Positions 1 through 7,757 of a stretch of 42,835 bases of DNA are shown in pieces (within the stretch, counting starts at the first letter, position 1; the number at the start of each line of letters is the position of its first letter). The stretch comes from Bacteroidales bacterium (GTDB lineage: Bacteria > Bacteroidota > Bacteroidia > Bacteroidales > JAOZQN01). Position numbers and translations under genes: made by a program. The DNA lies in assembly GCA_029932195.1 (NCBI GenBank), contig JAOZQN010000004.1:1-42835 (forward strand). The letters run 5' to 3'. The notes under the pieces are model-generated. The model was given only the letters and a program-made list of their open reading frames with translations, had not been told where the DNA came from and ran no database searches.

Positions 1-20
1 ACTTTTAAACTTAAATTAAA

Positions 21-755
21 ATGAAAAATTCAAAATTATCAGTATTAGTAATCGCAATATTCCTTTTAGCAGGATTTAATGCAAACGCACAAGATGCAAA
101 AACTATTTTAAAGAAAATGGACGATGTAATGTATTCAGCCAAAGACATGTCTGGAACAACAAAAATTATTTTAACAGACAAGTCAGGAAAACAAACCACA
201 CGAGAAGCAGATATTATTCAGAAAGGAACGGATAAAAGAATTTTCCGATTTACAGCACCGTCATCACAAGCAGGAATTGCCGTTTTGTCATTGCCAAACG
301 ATGTTATGTATTTATATATGCCAGCTTTTGGAAAAGAACGCAGAATTTCATCATCTGTAAAAAGTCAAAACTTTGCAGGAACAGATTTTTCTTACGATGA
401 TATGGAGTCTAAACCAAATTCTGAAAAATACACGCCTAAATTAATAAAAACAGAGGCAACTGCTTATGTTTTGGAATTAACTCCTAAATCAAAAAAATCG
501 TCTTATTCAAAAGTTGTTATGAAAGTGCATAAAACTCATTATTATCCTATGTCGGCAGAATTTTACGATAAAGGAAATAAAAAAGTAAAAGAAGGAACTT
601 CTGTTTACAAAAAAGTAGGTAAATATTGGAACGCAGAAGAAATGACAATGACAGATTTAAAGAAAAAACACACTACAAAAATGATTATGTCAAATGTAAA
701 ATATGACCAAAATATTTCCGACGACGAATTTACTGTAAGAAAATTAAAACAATAA
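21..755 (+). CDS. LolA-like outer membrane lipoprotein-sorting family protein
   Basis: Predicted 244-residue periplasmic protein. It has a cleavable signal peptide (residues 1 to about 23, ending ANA before Gln) and no lipobox Cys, so it should be soluble. The rest fits the LolA-like family annotated as outer membrane lipoprotein-sorting protein: a one-domain beta half-barrel, with the pattern RIFRFTAPSSQAG, then YMPAFGKERRISSS and DFSYDDME in the middle. In that family such proteins often sit next to an RND/MMPL exporter and an outer-membrane beta-barrel protein. A barrel gene lies three genes downstream (3534-4920), and an exporter could lie left of the window; both links are inference. The gene is first in a same-strand run of four. 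The start is the first ATG, before the signal peptide. Function as a lipid or lipoprotein carrier is inferred from the fold only. Confidence 0.85.
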   Translation: MKNSKLSVLVIAIFLLAGFNANAQDAKTILKKMDDVMYSAKDMSGTTKIILTDKSGKQTTREADIIQKGTDKRIFRFTAPSSQAGIAVLSLPNDVMYLYMPAFGKERRISSSVKSQNFAGTDFSYDDMESKPNSEKYTPKLIKTEATAYVLELTPKSKKSSYSKVVMKVHKTHYYPMSAEFYDKGNKKVKEGTSVYKKVGKYWNAEEMTMTDLKKKHTTKMIMSNVKYDQNISDDEFTVRKLKQ

Positions 756-777
756 ATTTTGCATCATTCTCCTATTT

Positions 778-810
778 ATTCGGGGTGCGACTTTGAGTTG
801 CACTCCGAAT
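778..810. repeat. GC-rich intergenic hairpin
   Basis: A 14-bp stem (778-791 with 797-810) around the 5-nt loop TTTGA, with G-T wobbles as the only imperfections. It is far more GC-rich than its surroundings. No T-run follows on the + strand, so it is not a classic intrinsic terminator. It could be a repeated palindrome or an mRNA-processing element between the LolA-like and patatin genes. The core CACTCCGA also occurs in the 14-bp repeat at 42783-42796. Confidence 0.7.
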
Positions 811-836
811 ATACGAGATATTAAAATTATAAAATT

Positions 837-1913
837 ATGAAACAACCAATATCATTAGTATTATCAGGAGGTGCTGCGAGAGGAATTGCACACATTGGAG
901 TTATTGAAGAGCTTGAAAAACAGGGTTTTGAAATAAAATCTATTGCAGGAAATTCAATGGGAGCATTTATTGGAGCAATGTATGCAATGGGAAACTTGGA
1001 GGAATATAAAGAATGGATTGTAAAATTAGATAAAATAGATGTTTTTAAACTCCTTGATTTTACTCTAAGTTCGCAAGGCTTAATAAAAGGAGACCGTATT
1101 TTTAATAAAATGAAAACATTTTTTCCCGACAAAAATATTGAAGATTTAGAAATTCCTTATGTCGCAGTTGCAACTGATATTACAAATATGAAAGAAATAA
1201 TTTTTGACAGCGGAAGCATATACGATGCCGTAAGAGCTTCTGTTTCAATACCTACAATTTTTACTCCTGTCAAAAAAAATGATATAATATTGGTTGATGG
1301 AGGGGTTGTTAATCAGTTACCATTAAATCGTGTTAAACGAACTGAAAACGATATTTTAATTGCCTCTTACGTAAATGCTGATATTTCTTATGAAAAACCA
1401 AAACAGTCAAAAAAAGAAGAAATAGTAAAAAAGACTATTTACGAACAAAAAGTTTCTGATTTTAGAAATAAATTTAACGAAATTTTGCCGAAAAAAGATA
1501 AGGATAAGGATAACGATAAATTAAATTACATCTCATTATTAACAAAATCAACAAGTATGCTCACTCACCAACTATCATTAATGAGTATTGAAAAATATAA
1601 ACCAGATATTTTGATTAATACTTCACGACATTCAGCCGGAACATTTGACTTTTTTAAAGCCGAAGAACTAATTGAAGCAGGTAGAATATCTGCAAAAAAA
1701 ACTATTGAACAATATGATAAAACATTACTTCAAAAAGATGGCTACCCACGTAAGGTTGGACAGCTTAACTATCAAGGCAACACGTTTCCAAGTCCCATTT
1801 TTATTGCCTTTGGCAATAAAAACAGCACGTTGGAAAGAGTTGAATATTTAAAATTTGTCCAACTTTACGTGGGTAGCCAAAAAGATAAAAGTATTTTATT
1901 TAGCAACAATTAA
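837..1913 (+). CDS. Patatin-like phospholipase carrying an in-frame palindromic insertion
   Basis: Patatin-family serine hydrolase, 358 residues, RssA/NTE-type. The oxyanion-hole loop SGGAARG is at about residues 10-16, the nucleophile elbow GNSMG at 38-42 (Ser40), and the catalytic Asp in DGG at 154-156, so the Ser-Asp dyad is complete. There is no signal peptide, so a cytoplasmic or membrane-associated lipid acyl hydrolase is likely; the substrate is unknown. Residues about 180-235 are a Lys-rich linker. Residues 302-350 are encoded by a palindromic mobile element (1740-1878 plus one copy of its target duplication). Without it the protein would be about 309 residues, ending TLLQKDKSILFSNN. 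The insertion lies beyond the catalytic domain and keeps the frame, so the enzyme is probably still active. The SpoIIE phosphatase gene follows after 12 nt. Confidence 0.93.
   Translation: MKQPISLVLSGGAARGIAHIGVIEELEKQGFEIKSIAGNSMGAFIGAMYAMGNLEEYKEWIVKLDKIDVFKLLDFTLSSQGLIKGDRIFNKMKTFFPDKNIEDLEIPYVAVATDITNMKEIIFDSGSIYDAVRASVSIPTIFTPVKKNDIILVDGGVVNQLPLNRVKRTENDILIASYVNADISYEKPKQSKKEEIVKKTIYEQKVSDFRNKFNEILPKKDKDKDNDKLNYISLLTKSTSMLTHQLSLMSIEKYKPDILINTSRHSAGTFDFFKAEELIEAGRISAKKTIEQYDKTLLQKDGYPRKVGQLNYQGNTFPSPIFIAFGNKNSTLERVEYLKFVQLYVGSQKDKSILFSNN
1732..1886. mobile_element. 139-bp palindromic MITE with 8-bp target duplications, inside the patatin gene
   Basis: The element is 1740-1878. Its termini, GGCTACCCACGTAA and inverted TTACGTGGGTAGCC, belong to inverted repeats that match at all but one position over 1740-1762 and 1856-1878. 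The interior is also palindromic: a perfect 11-bp stem TTTTTATTGCC/GGCAATAAAAA with a 3-nt loop lies near the centre, flanked by matching TTTCCAA/TTGGAAA. The element is bracketed by direct repeats AAAAAGAT at 1732-1739 and 1879-1886. The net gain is 147 bp, or 49 codons, so the host frame is preserved. It encodes no transposase. An 8-bp duplication and 5'-GG termini would suit mobilisation by an ISL3- or IS1595-type transposase; that is inference. Confidence 0.85.
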
Positions 1914-1925
1914 AAAACAACTAAA

Positions 1926-3491
1926 ATGAATATTTTTAAAAAAATAAATTTACTGATAGCTGGCAGTCCGAACGAATTTTCATTACAACACAGAATATTT
2001 ACGACTTCTTGTTTTTGGACATCATTAATAGGTGTCTTATTTGCAGTTTTTTCAATAATTGAAAATCAGCCAATACAAATATTGTTGTCCCTTATCGGGA
2101 TAGCAAGTTTTTTGTTAATGTATTATTTTTCGAGAAAAAAACATAAATACAACAAATGGATTTTTATGTTGGTTATGTTATTTTACATTTCGTTTAACTG
2201 GTTCTTTTTTAATGGGTTAAGTGGCTCTTCATTATTTATTTTTATTCTTGGGATACTTACTTTTTATGGCATTTTTGAAAAAAAGCATTATTTGATTGTT
2301 TTTATTATAGTAAGTTTAAATGTTATAATTGCTTGGCTTACAGAACTCCAATTTCCTAATTTAATAATTTCTAATATTGATTACAAACCTATATATACAA
2401 TTTTAAGTTTTATTGTTACTTCATTTTTTGCTGGACTTATAATTTCACAACTAAAATTTAATTATGCAATAGAACATCAAAAAACAGAATTTGAAAAAAC
2501 TGAACTCGAATATTTACACAATAATATACTCGGAAGCATAAGATATGCCGAAAATATTCAAAACGCATTACTTCCCAGTTCCGACATGCTTTCTGCAAGT
2601 TTACACGAATATTTTATTTTATATAAGCCAAAAAAAATAGTAAGCGGTGATTTTTATTGGGTAAAGAAAAACGAAAATAAAACAATATTTGCAGTTGCTG
2701 ATTGCACGGGACATGGTGTGCCTGGGGCGTTTATGAGCATGCTCGGAATTTCATACCTAAATGAAATAGTATTAAATAATAACACTTTGAGAAGCGATGA
2801 AATTTTGAATAGATTACGAAGTAAAGTAAAAAAAACATTCAATAAAAATGATGGAATATTAGTGCAAGACGGTATGGATATCGCTTTGTGTATTATTGAT
2901 TTTGAAAAAATGCAAGTTCAATTTTCGGGAGCATACAATCCGTTGTGCTTAATTAGAGATAACCAACTTGTTGCATATAAGGCAGATAAACAACCAATTG
3001 GTGCCTATCCAAAAGAAAAAGATTTTTCTTACACAGAAATTGATTTGCAAAAAAATGATATGCTCTATATGTTCTCGGACGGTTATAAAGACCAAATTGG
3101 TGGAGAAGACGGCAAAAAATTTATGGCAAAAAATTTTAAAGAACTTTTATTAACAATTCATACAAAAGAATTAAACAAACAACAACAAACTCTTGATGAA
3201 ACATTTGAGAATTGGAAAAATGAATATTCCGACAGAAAATTTGATTCTTTTAATGAATTAGAAATTGCTTTATCTTCAATAAATAAAGAATTAATTGAAA
3301 ATAAAATAAATGAAGCTAATTCAATAATAACAAAATTAAAAGAAAAAGCTTACGCAGAAAAAGAACTATCTACATCTAATATTAAAGAAATAATAAACAC
3401 ATTAAAAATAAACAGAAAAGTAAAACAACAAATTATTAAGGACGTAAATACACAAATAGACGATGTAATTGTTGCTGGTATAAAAATTTAA
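1926..3491 (+). CDS. Membrane-bound SpoIIE-type (PP2C) serine phosphatase with an insertion in the catalytic domain
   Basis: 521 residues. The N-terminal 180 residues contain about five or six hydrophobic membrane segments with short loops, followed by a short coiled coil (about 180-205). The C-terminal part is a SpoIIE/PP2C phosphatase: SGDFYW (Asp242), ADCTGHGVPGAFMSM (Asp259), QDGMDIAL, FSDGYKDQ, and a final DD at 512-513 before VIVAG. These Asp residues bind the catalytic metals. The family dephosphorylates phosphoserine on anti-sigma antagonists or related regulators. Compared with the paralogue at 29663-30925, about 73 extra Lys/Glu-rich helical residues (about 432-510) lie just before the last metal-binding Asp pair. 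No kinase partner is adjacent, so the target is unknown. The gene lies 12 nt after the patatin gene and is probably co-transcribed with it. Confidence 0.9.
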   Translation: MNIFKKINLLIAGSPNEFSLQHRIFTTSCFWTSLIGVLFAVFSIIENQPIQILLSLIGIASFLLMYYFSRKKHKYNKWIFMLVMLFYISFNWFFFNGLSGSSLFIFILGILTFYGIFEKKHYLIVFIIVSLNVIIAWLTELQFPNLIISNIDYKPIYTILSFIVTSFFAGLIISQLKFNYAIEHQKTEFEKTELEYLHNNILGSIRYAENIQNALLPSSDMLSASLHEYFILYKPKKIVSGDFYWVKKNENKTIFAVADCTGHGVPGAFMSMLGISYLNEIVLNNNTLRSDEILNRLRSKVKKTFNKNDGILVQDGMDIALCIIDFEKMQVQFSGAYNPLCLIRDNQLVAYKADKQPIGAYPKEKDFSYTEIDLQKNDMLYMFSDGYKDQIGGEDGKKFMAKNFKELLLTIHTKELNKQQQTLDETFENWKNEYSDRKFDSFNELEIALSSINKELIENKINEANSIITKLKEKAYAEKELSTSNIKEIINTLKINRKVKQQIIKDVNTQIDDVIVAGIKI

Positions 3492-3533
3492 TAAAAACTT
3501 CAAAATTTAATCTAAAATTTAAAATTTAAAAAA

Positions 3534-4920
3534 ATGAAAAGAATTAATTTAATTTTCGCAATGTTGATAATGCTCATAATCAGCACCAACACAGTAAATG
3601 CACAAGACGACAACAAAGTAAAATTATCAGGAGAGTTACTAAGTAGCCAACGATTTTTACTTGAATCTCCAAACGATTGGGCTTGGAACGAAAATCGTTT
3701 AACACTAAAATTTGATAAAAAAATAACAGGTAATTCTAAATTTCACAGCGAAGTTTGGCTACGAAATTTTGGTTTGCCAAATATTAATTCATCTGCCAAC
3801 CTTTATAATAAAGGAATTATAGACCCTTATAATTTAGAAGTGCGAGAGGCTTATGTTCAACTATTTGGGTTTTTGAATAAAAATCTGGATATAAAAATAG
3901 GTCGCCAACGAATAGTTTGGGGAACTGCCGACAAATTAAATCCAACCGATAATTTAAACCCTTATGACTTAGAAGATATTTTAGATTTTGGAAGACACAG
4001 AGGTTCAGATGCAATAAGTTTTGATTATTATTTTAACTCGGAATTTTCATTGCAGGGAGCATTTATTCCATTTTTTCAGCCAGCAAATATGCCTGCCGGT
4101 ATATTTTGCAAATGCTTTAAATCCAACGATGGTGCTTCCCGAAGGAATGACATTAATGGCATTTTCTGACCAAATAAATATACCAGCTTATAATATTGAA
4201 GAAAGCTCAACTGCCGGAATGAAATTCAAAGGATTTGTCAAAGGTTTTGATTTTTCGTTAAGCTATCTTTGGGGCAGAGACGGTATGCCTGTTGCAAATT
4301 ACAACACATTTACTCCCGTTGATGCAGTTGGTGGAATAGCAATAAACACCGATTTATCATTTTACAGAACACATATTTTTGGTGCAGACATGGCTGGTAG
4401 CATTGGAGGACTTGGAGTTTGGGCAGAAGCCGCCGCATTTTTACCCGAAAATGAGGTTCATATGACAACTGATTTATCCGCACTTTTTCCCGTAGGAACA
4501 CCTCCCGAAATGACAATTATTGACACAACTATTCTTAAAAAGGAGGTTTATGTAAAATTTACTCTTGGTGCAGATTACAATTTTTCTGATGGTTCGTATT
4601 TGAATTTTCAATACATGCACGGATTTATGACCGAACGAGGAACAGACAATTTGAACGATTATTTCTTTATTAGTTTTCAAAAGAAATTTTTTGATGAAAA
4701 ATTAAAAATCTCACCTATTGGCGGCGGATTTATAGTTTCCGATTGGAGCGATGTTGAGAATAATTATGCATTAATTTTTATCCCTGAAATTTCCTACATG
4801 GCAACCGATAACGCCGAAATATCATTATCAACAGCAATTTTTGAAGGTAATGGACAAAATATGTTTGCAAATTTATCAGAATACAATATGTTTATGTTCA
4901 AATTTAAGTATAGTTTTTAA
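3534..4920 (+). pseudogene. Outer-membrane beta-barrel (DUF1302-like) protein, interrupted by a frameshift
   Basis: Two overlapping reading frames together encode one protein of about 461 residues. Frame one starts at 3534 with a signal peptide (to about residue 24, VNA before Gln), then barrel-like strands and a porin-like stretch REAYVQLFG ... IGRQRIVWGTADKLNP. Its sense ends after PANMPA at about 4097. The protein continues in the next frame from GTA at 4099 (VYFANALNP) to the stop at 4920, ending in aromatic FKFKYSF, typical of a beta-barrel C-terminus. One extra G at 4098-4099 (or loss of two bases) explains the break. No ribosome binding site or signal peptide supports the second frame as a gene of its own. 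Resemblance to DUF1302/alginate-export-type barrels is by pattern only. It may work with the LolA-like protein at 21-755. The break could be real or a sequencing error. Confidence 0.75.
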
Positions 4921-4964
4921 CTATTATAATAAACAGACCTTAACTCTGTTACCATAGCCATAAC

Positions 4965-5020
4965 GTTTTTATCAACCTTAATATTTTGTAAATAGCTAAT
5001 TTCTTAAGGTTGATAAAAAC
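4965..5020. terminator. Probable bidirectional terminator hairpin between convergent genes
   Basis: Perfect 17-bp inverted repeat: 4965-4981 (GTTTTTATCAACCTTAA) and 5004-5020, with a 22-nt loop. It lies between the stops of the barrel-protein gene (4920, + strand) and cysC (5031, - strand). Each arm supplies a run of five T on its own 3' side, within the stem. Position and symmetry suit a shared terminator. The loop is long, so efficiency is uncertain. Confidence 0.6.
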
Positions 5021-5030
5021 ATGTTAAATT

Positions 5031-5633
5031 TTACTTTTTGATTCTACTTATTACAAAATCAAATAATTTTTGTGCTGACTCTTCTATGGTTTGGTTTTCT
5101 GTAAAAATTTCTACATCAAGGTTTTTAGGTCGTTCAAAAGGAGAATCTATTCCTGTAAAATTCTTTATTTTTCCATCTCTTGCTTTCTGATACAGTCCCT
5201 TAACATCTCTTTCTTCACAAACCTCTATAGGTGTATTTATATATACTTCTATCAAATTTTTTTCGCCAATTATTTTTCTTGCCATATCTCTTATTTCATC
5301 GGTAGGACTTATAAAACAATTGATTGCAATAACTCCACAATTGATAAAAAGTTTTGTAACTTCCGATATTCGTCTAATATTTTCAAGTCTATCGCTTTCT
5401 GTGAAATTGAGATTTTTATTTATACCAGAGCGTATATTATCTCCATCTAAAATTTGAGTAAGATAACCTTTTTCAAAAAGTTTTTGTTCTAAAGCAACAC
5501 CAAGAGTCGTTTTTCCAGAGCCTGAAAGTCCTGTAAGCCACACAGCTACTGCATTTTGGTTTAAGAATTTTTCTTTGTCTGTTCTTTTTATTATTTTATC
5601 AAAAACGGTGTGTATGTTTTTTTGTGGTTTCAT
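5031..5633 (-). CDS. cysC: Adenylyl-sulfate (APS) kinase
   Basis: CysC, 200 residues, the normal length for a stand-alone APS kinase. It phosphorylates adenosine 5'-phosphosulfate with ATP to give PAPS, the sulfate donor for reductive assimilation or sulfotransferases, in the cytoplasm. Visible features are a P-loop GLSGSGKTT at 35-43, LDGDNIR at 62-68 (APS site), the family motif FISP, and a lid-like RDVKGLYQKAR with TGIDSPFE, which is diagnostic for CysC. No cysD/cysN sulfurylase or other sulfur gene is nearby, so its partners must be elsewhere. Upstream lies the long palindrome at 5679-6000; any promoter must be inside or beyond it. Confidence 0.97.
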   Translation of the reverse strand: MKPQKNIHTVFDKIIKRTDKEKFLNQNAVAVWLTGLSGSGKTTLGVALEQKLFEKGYLTQILDGDNIRSGINKNLNFTESDRLENIRRISEVTKLFINCGVIAINCFISPTDEIRDMARKIIGEKNLIEVYINTPIEVCEERDVKGLYQKARDGKIKNFTGIDSPFERPKNLDVEIFTENQTIEESAQKLFDFVISRIKK

Positions 5634-5678
5634 TTTTTTATGATAAAAATTTATATTTTTTGAGTTCGTGAGATTAGT

Positions 5679-6000
5679 AAGTAGCTGTATAAAATCATCA
5701 CTTTTTAAAGAGGCTATTTTGTATTAGGCAAGGCAAAAAATATTTGGGCATTTTTCCTATCTACTTTACACTTTCTGTTTTTTTTATTAGCGTAGGGTTT
5801 TAAACCCTACGCTAATGAGTTGAAATTTAGATTGTTATTATGTTTTTAATTTTATAAACAAATAAAAAAAGTGTAAATTACTTTTGGTTAATATGAAAAA
5901 TGCCAAATATTTACATATTGCTTATATGGTAATCTTTTTTAACGAAGCATAATGCTAAAATAGATCTTTATAAGTGACGATTTTATATAGCTAACTACTT
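5679..6000. repeat. Long imperfect palindrome (MITE-like) filling the gpsA-cysC spacer
   Basis: The whole 369-nt gap between cysC and gpsA is this structure. The left arm from 5679 (AAGTAG, then TATAAAATC, TCACTT, TAAAGA, CTATTTT) matches the reverse complement of the right arm ending at 6000, with two insertions of about 10-17 nt in the right arm. Matching blocks continue inward (AATATTTGG, GGCATTTTTC, TTTACACTTT). Near the centre is a compact palindrome at 5786-5816, a 15-bp perfect stem around one T, containing GCGTAGGGTTT. Similarity seems to extend into the last codons of gpsA (6001-6010). There is no reading frame, transposase or clear target duplication. No promoter was recognised in it. 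Confidence 0.7.
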
Positions 6001-6002
6001 AT

Positions 6003-7010
6003 TTACCTCAATTTATCTGTTAGAAGTTTTATTTCAAAAGCAGGTGGTTTATTCATATATAAAATATTGTAAACTGCTTGTAGAATAGGCATATTTATAT
6101 TATATTTTTGATTAATCTCAAAGATGCTTTTGGTGGCATAATATCCTTCGGCAATCATACTCATTTCTAATTTCGTAGATTTCACAGAATAAGATTTGCC
6201 AATCATTAGTCCAAAAGTTCTATTTCTACTAAATTTAGAATATGCAGTAACCAGTAAATCACCAAGATAGGCATTGCTTTTTATATCTCGTTTTATAGGG
6301 TGGATTGTATTTACAAATCGTTTTGTTTCCTGAATAGCATTTGAAACAAGAACTGCCTGAAAATTATCTCCATAACCAAGTCCCTGACAGATACCAGCAG
6401 CAATAGCATAAATGTTTTTTAAAACAGCAGAATACTCTGTTCCATAAATATCATCAGATATATTTGTTTTTAAATATGGAGTCTCTAACAAATTTGCAAT
6501 AATTTCAGCATTAAGTAAATTAGGAGAAGCAATAGTTAGATAAGATAATCGTTCAAGAGCAATTTCTTCTGCATGTGATGGACCTGCAATAATTGAGATG
6601 TTATTTTCATCAATGTCAAAGTTTTTTTTAAAGAAATCAGCAATAATAACATTTTCGTCAGGAATAAGTCCTTTTATTCCTGATACAATACTTTTTCCTT
6701 TTAGGTCTTCTGTTAAATCTTTAATATAATTTTTCAGAAAAGCAGAAGGAACAACAAAAAAAATTATATCTGACAAACGAATAAGCTCATTTATATCGTT
6801 ATAAATTTCTATTTTATTTGTGTCAAAAATAACAGAACTTAAATATTTTTCATTTCTTTTATTTTCAATAATAAAATCAGAATCATTTTTATTTAGGAAA
6901 AACCAATTAATTTTAGCCTCTTTTGAATTGTAACTCAATAATTTAACTAAGGCTGTTGCCCAACTACCATTTCCAATAACTGCTATTTTTTTATTTGTGA
7001 AAATTTCCAT
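6003..7010 (-). CDS. gpsA: Glycerol-3-phosphate dehydrogenase [NAD(P)+]
   Basis: GpsA, 335 residues, full length. It reduces dihydroxyacetone phosphate to sn-glycerol-3-phosphate, the backbone for phospholipid synthesis, in the cytoplasm. The N-terminal Rossmann motif IAVIGNGSWATAL (residues about 9-21) has Ser-Trp where many homologues have Asn-Trp or Ala-Trp. Further motifs are VVPSAFL, SGIKGL, AGPSHAEEIA and the catalytic-Lys region YSAVLKNIYAIAAGI followed by GLGYGDNFQA. The start ATG (7010) is the first in frame. It lies 82 nt downstream of rplQ on the same strand but is separated from it by a terminator (7027-7059), so it probably has its own promoter, which was not identified. Confidence 0.97.
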   Translation of the reverse strand: MEIFTNKKIAVIGNGSWATALVKLLSYNSKEAKINWFFLNKNDSDFIIENKRNEKYLSSVIFDTNKIEIYNDINELIRLSDIIFFVVPSAFLKNYIKDLTEDLKGKSIVSGIKGLIPDENVIIADFFKKNFDIDENNISIIAGPSHAEEIALERLSYLTIASPNLLNAEIIANLLETPYLKTNISDDIYGTEYSAVLKNIYAIAAGICQGLGYGDNFQAVLVSNAIQETKRFVNTIHPIKRDIKSNAYLGDLLVTAYSKFSRNRTFGLMIGKSYSVKSTKLEMSMIAEGYYATKSIFEINQKYNINMPILQAVYNILYMNKPPAFEIKLLTDKLR

Positions 7011-7026
7011 AAAAGGTTTTTAAGTA

Positions 7027-7059
7027 AAAAGAGGAATAATAAATTATTATCCCTCTTTT
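7027..7059 (-). terminator. Intrinsic terminator at the end of the ribosomal superoperon
   Basis: On the - strand, just after rplQ, AAAAGAGG pairs with CCTCTTTT (7052-7059 with 7027-7034). After one mismatch a further AT stem of about 6 bp follows. The 3' arm runs into TTTTT, then ACTTAA. Stem plus T-run, placed 33 nt after the rplQ stop and before gpsA, supports termination of the alpha-operon transcript here. Confidence 0.75.
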
Positions 7060-7092
7060 CTTATGATTAACTTAATAGAACAATGAAATTAT

Positions 7093-7605
7093 TTATTCTT
7101 TATCACCTTTGTTCTCTTCTACTTCCTTAACTTCTTCTTTTTTGGTTTCATTGTTTTCTACTATTTTTGTCTCTGGAGTGTTATCGCTTTTGGATCTTCT
7201 TGTTCTTCGTTTTTTAGTTTTTGTTTGTTTATCTACGCTGTAAGTATCGTTGTAGTCAACAAGCTCTATGTAACACATTTCTGCATTATCACCAAGTCTT
7301 TTTCCTATTTTAAGTATTCTTGTGTATCCTCCTGGACGGTCTTGAATTTTTTGTGCAATATCTCTAAATAATTCACTTACAGCATCTTTATCCCGTAATC
7401 TACTAAAAACAATACGTCTAGAATGAGTAGTATCATTTTTTGATTTTGTGATAAGTGGCTCAATAAATGGTCTTAATGCTTTTGCTTTGGCAAGTGTTGT
7501 TTTAATTCGTTTGTGCATGATAAGAGAAGTAGCCATATTAGCAAACATCGCTTTTCTATGTGCAGTTTTTCTGCCAAGGTGATTGAATTTTTTTCTGTGT
7601 CTCAT
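7093..7605 (-). CDS. rplQ: 50S ribosomal protein L17
   Basis: L17 of the large subunit, 170 residues. The conserved core (residues 1 to about 120) starts [20 protein letters not shown] and includes the usual [20 protein letters not shown]. After it comes a tail of about 50 residues rich in Lys/Arg and then Glu. E. coli L17 ends near residue 127; such charged tails are common in this phylum. It is the last gene of the alpha operon, followed by a terminator. The 152-nt spacer from rpoA contains short tandem repeats. Confidence 0.98.
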   Translation of the reverse strand: MRHRKKFNHLGRKTAHRKAMFANMATSLIMHKRIKTTLAKAKALRPFIEPLITKSKNDTTHSRRIVFSRLRDKDAVSELFRDIAQKIQDRPGGYTRILKIGKRLGDNAEMCYIELVDYNDTYSVDKQTKTKKRRTRRSKSDNTPETKIVENNETKKEEVKEVEENKGDKE

Positions 7606-7645
7606 CTGAGTATAATAAATTTTGAAGTTTTAATATTTTGAAATT

Positions 7646-7690
7646 CTAAATTTTGAAGTTCTAAATTTTGAAGTTCTAAATTTTGAAGTT
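7646..7690. repeat. Three tandem copies of a 15-bp unit in the rpoA-rplQ spacer
   Basis: Three perfect copies of CTAAATTTTGAAGTT (7646-7660, 7661-7675, 7676-7690), preceded by a more diverged stretch of similar words. The array is non-coding and lies inside the operon between rpoA and rplQ. Function is unknown; it looks like recent slippage-type duplication. Confidence 0.85.
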
Positions 7691-7757
7691 TTGACTTAGT
7701 GTAAGCTAAATATTAATTCAAAAAGGTAAAAAATTCAAAATTTACTATAAACTTCTT

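Noticed and set aside
4021-4920. Second reading frame of the barrel gene as an independent gene
   Set aside because: It has no signal peptide or ribosome binding site, and its sequence continues the protein begun at 3534.
5786-5816. Compact palindrome as the gpsA terminator
   Set aside because: On the - strand the stem is followed by an A-run, not a T-run; it fits better as the core of the surrounding palindromic element.
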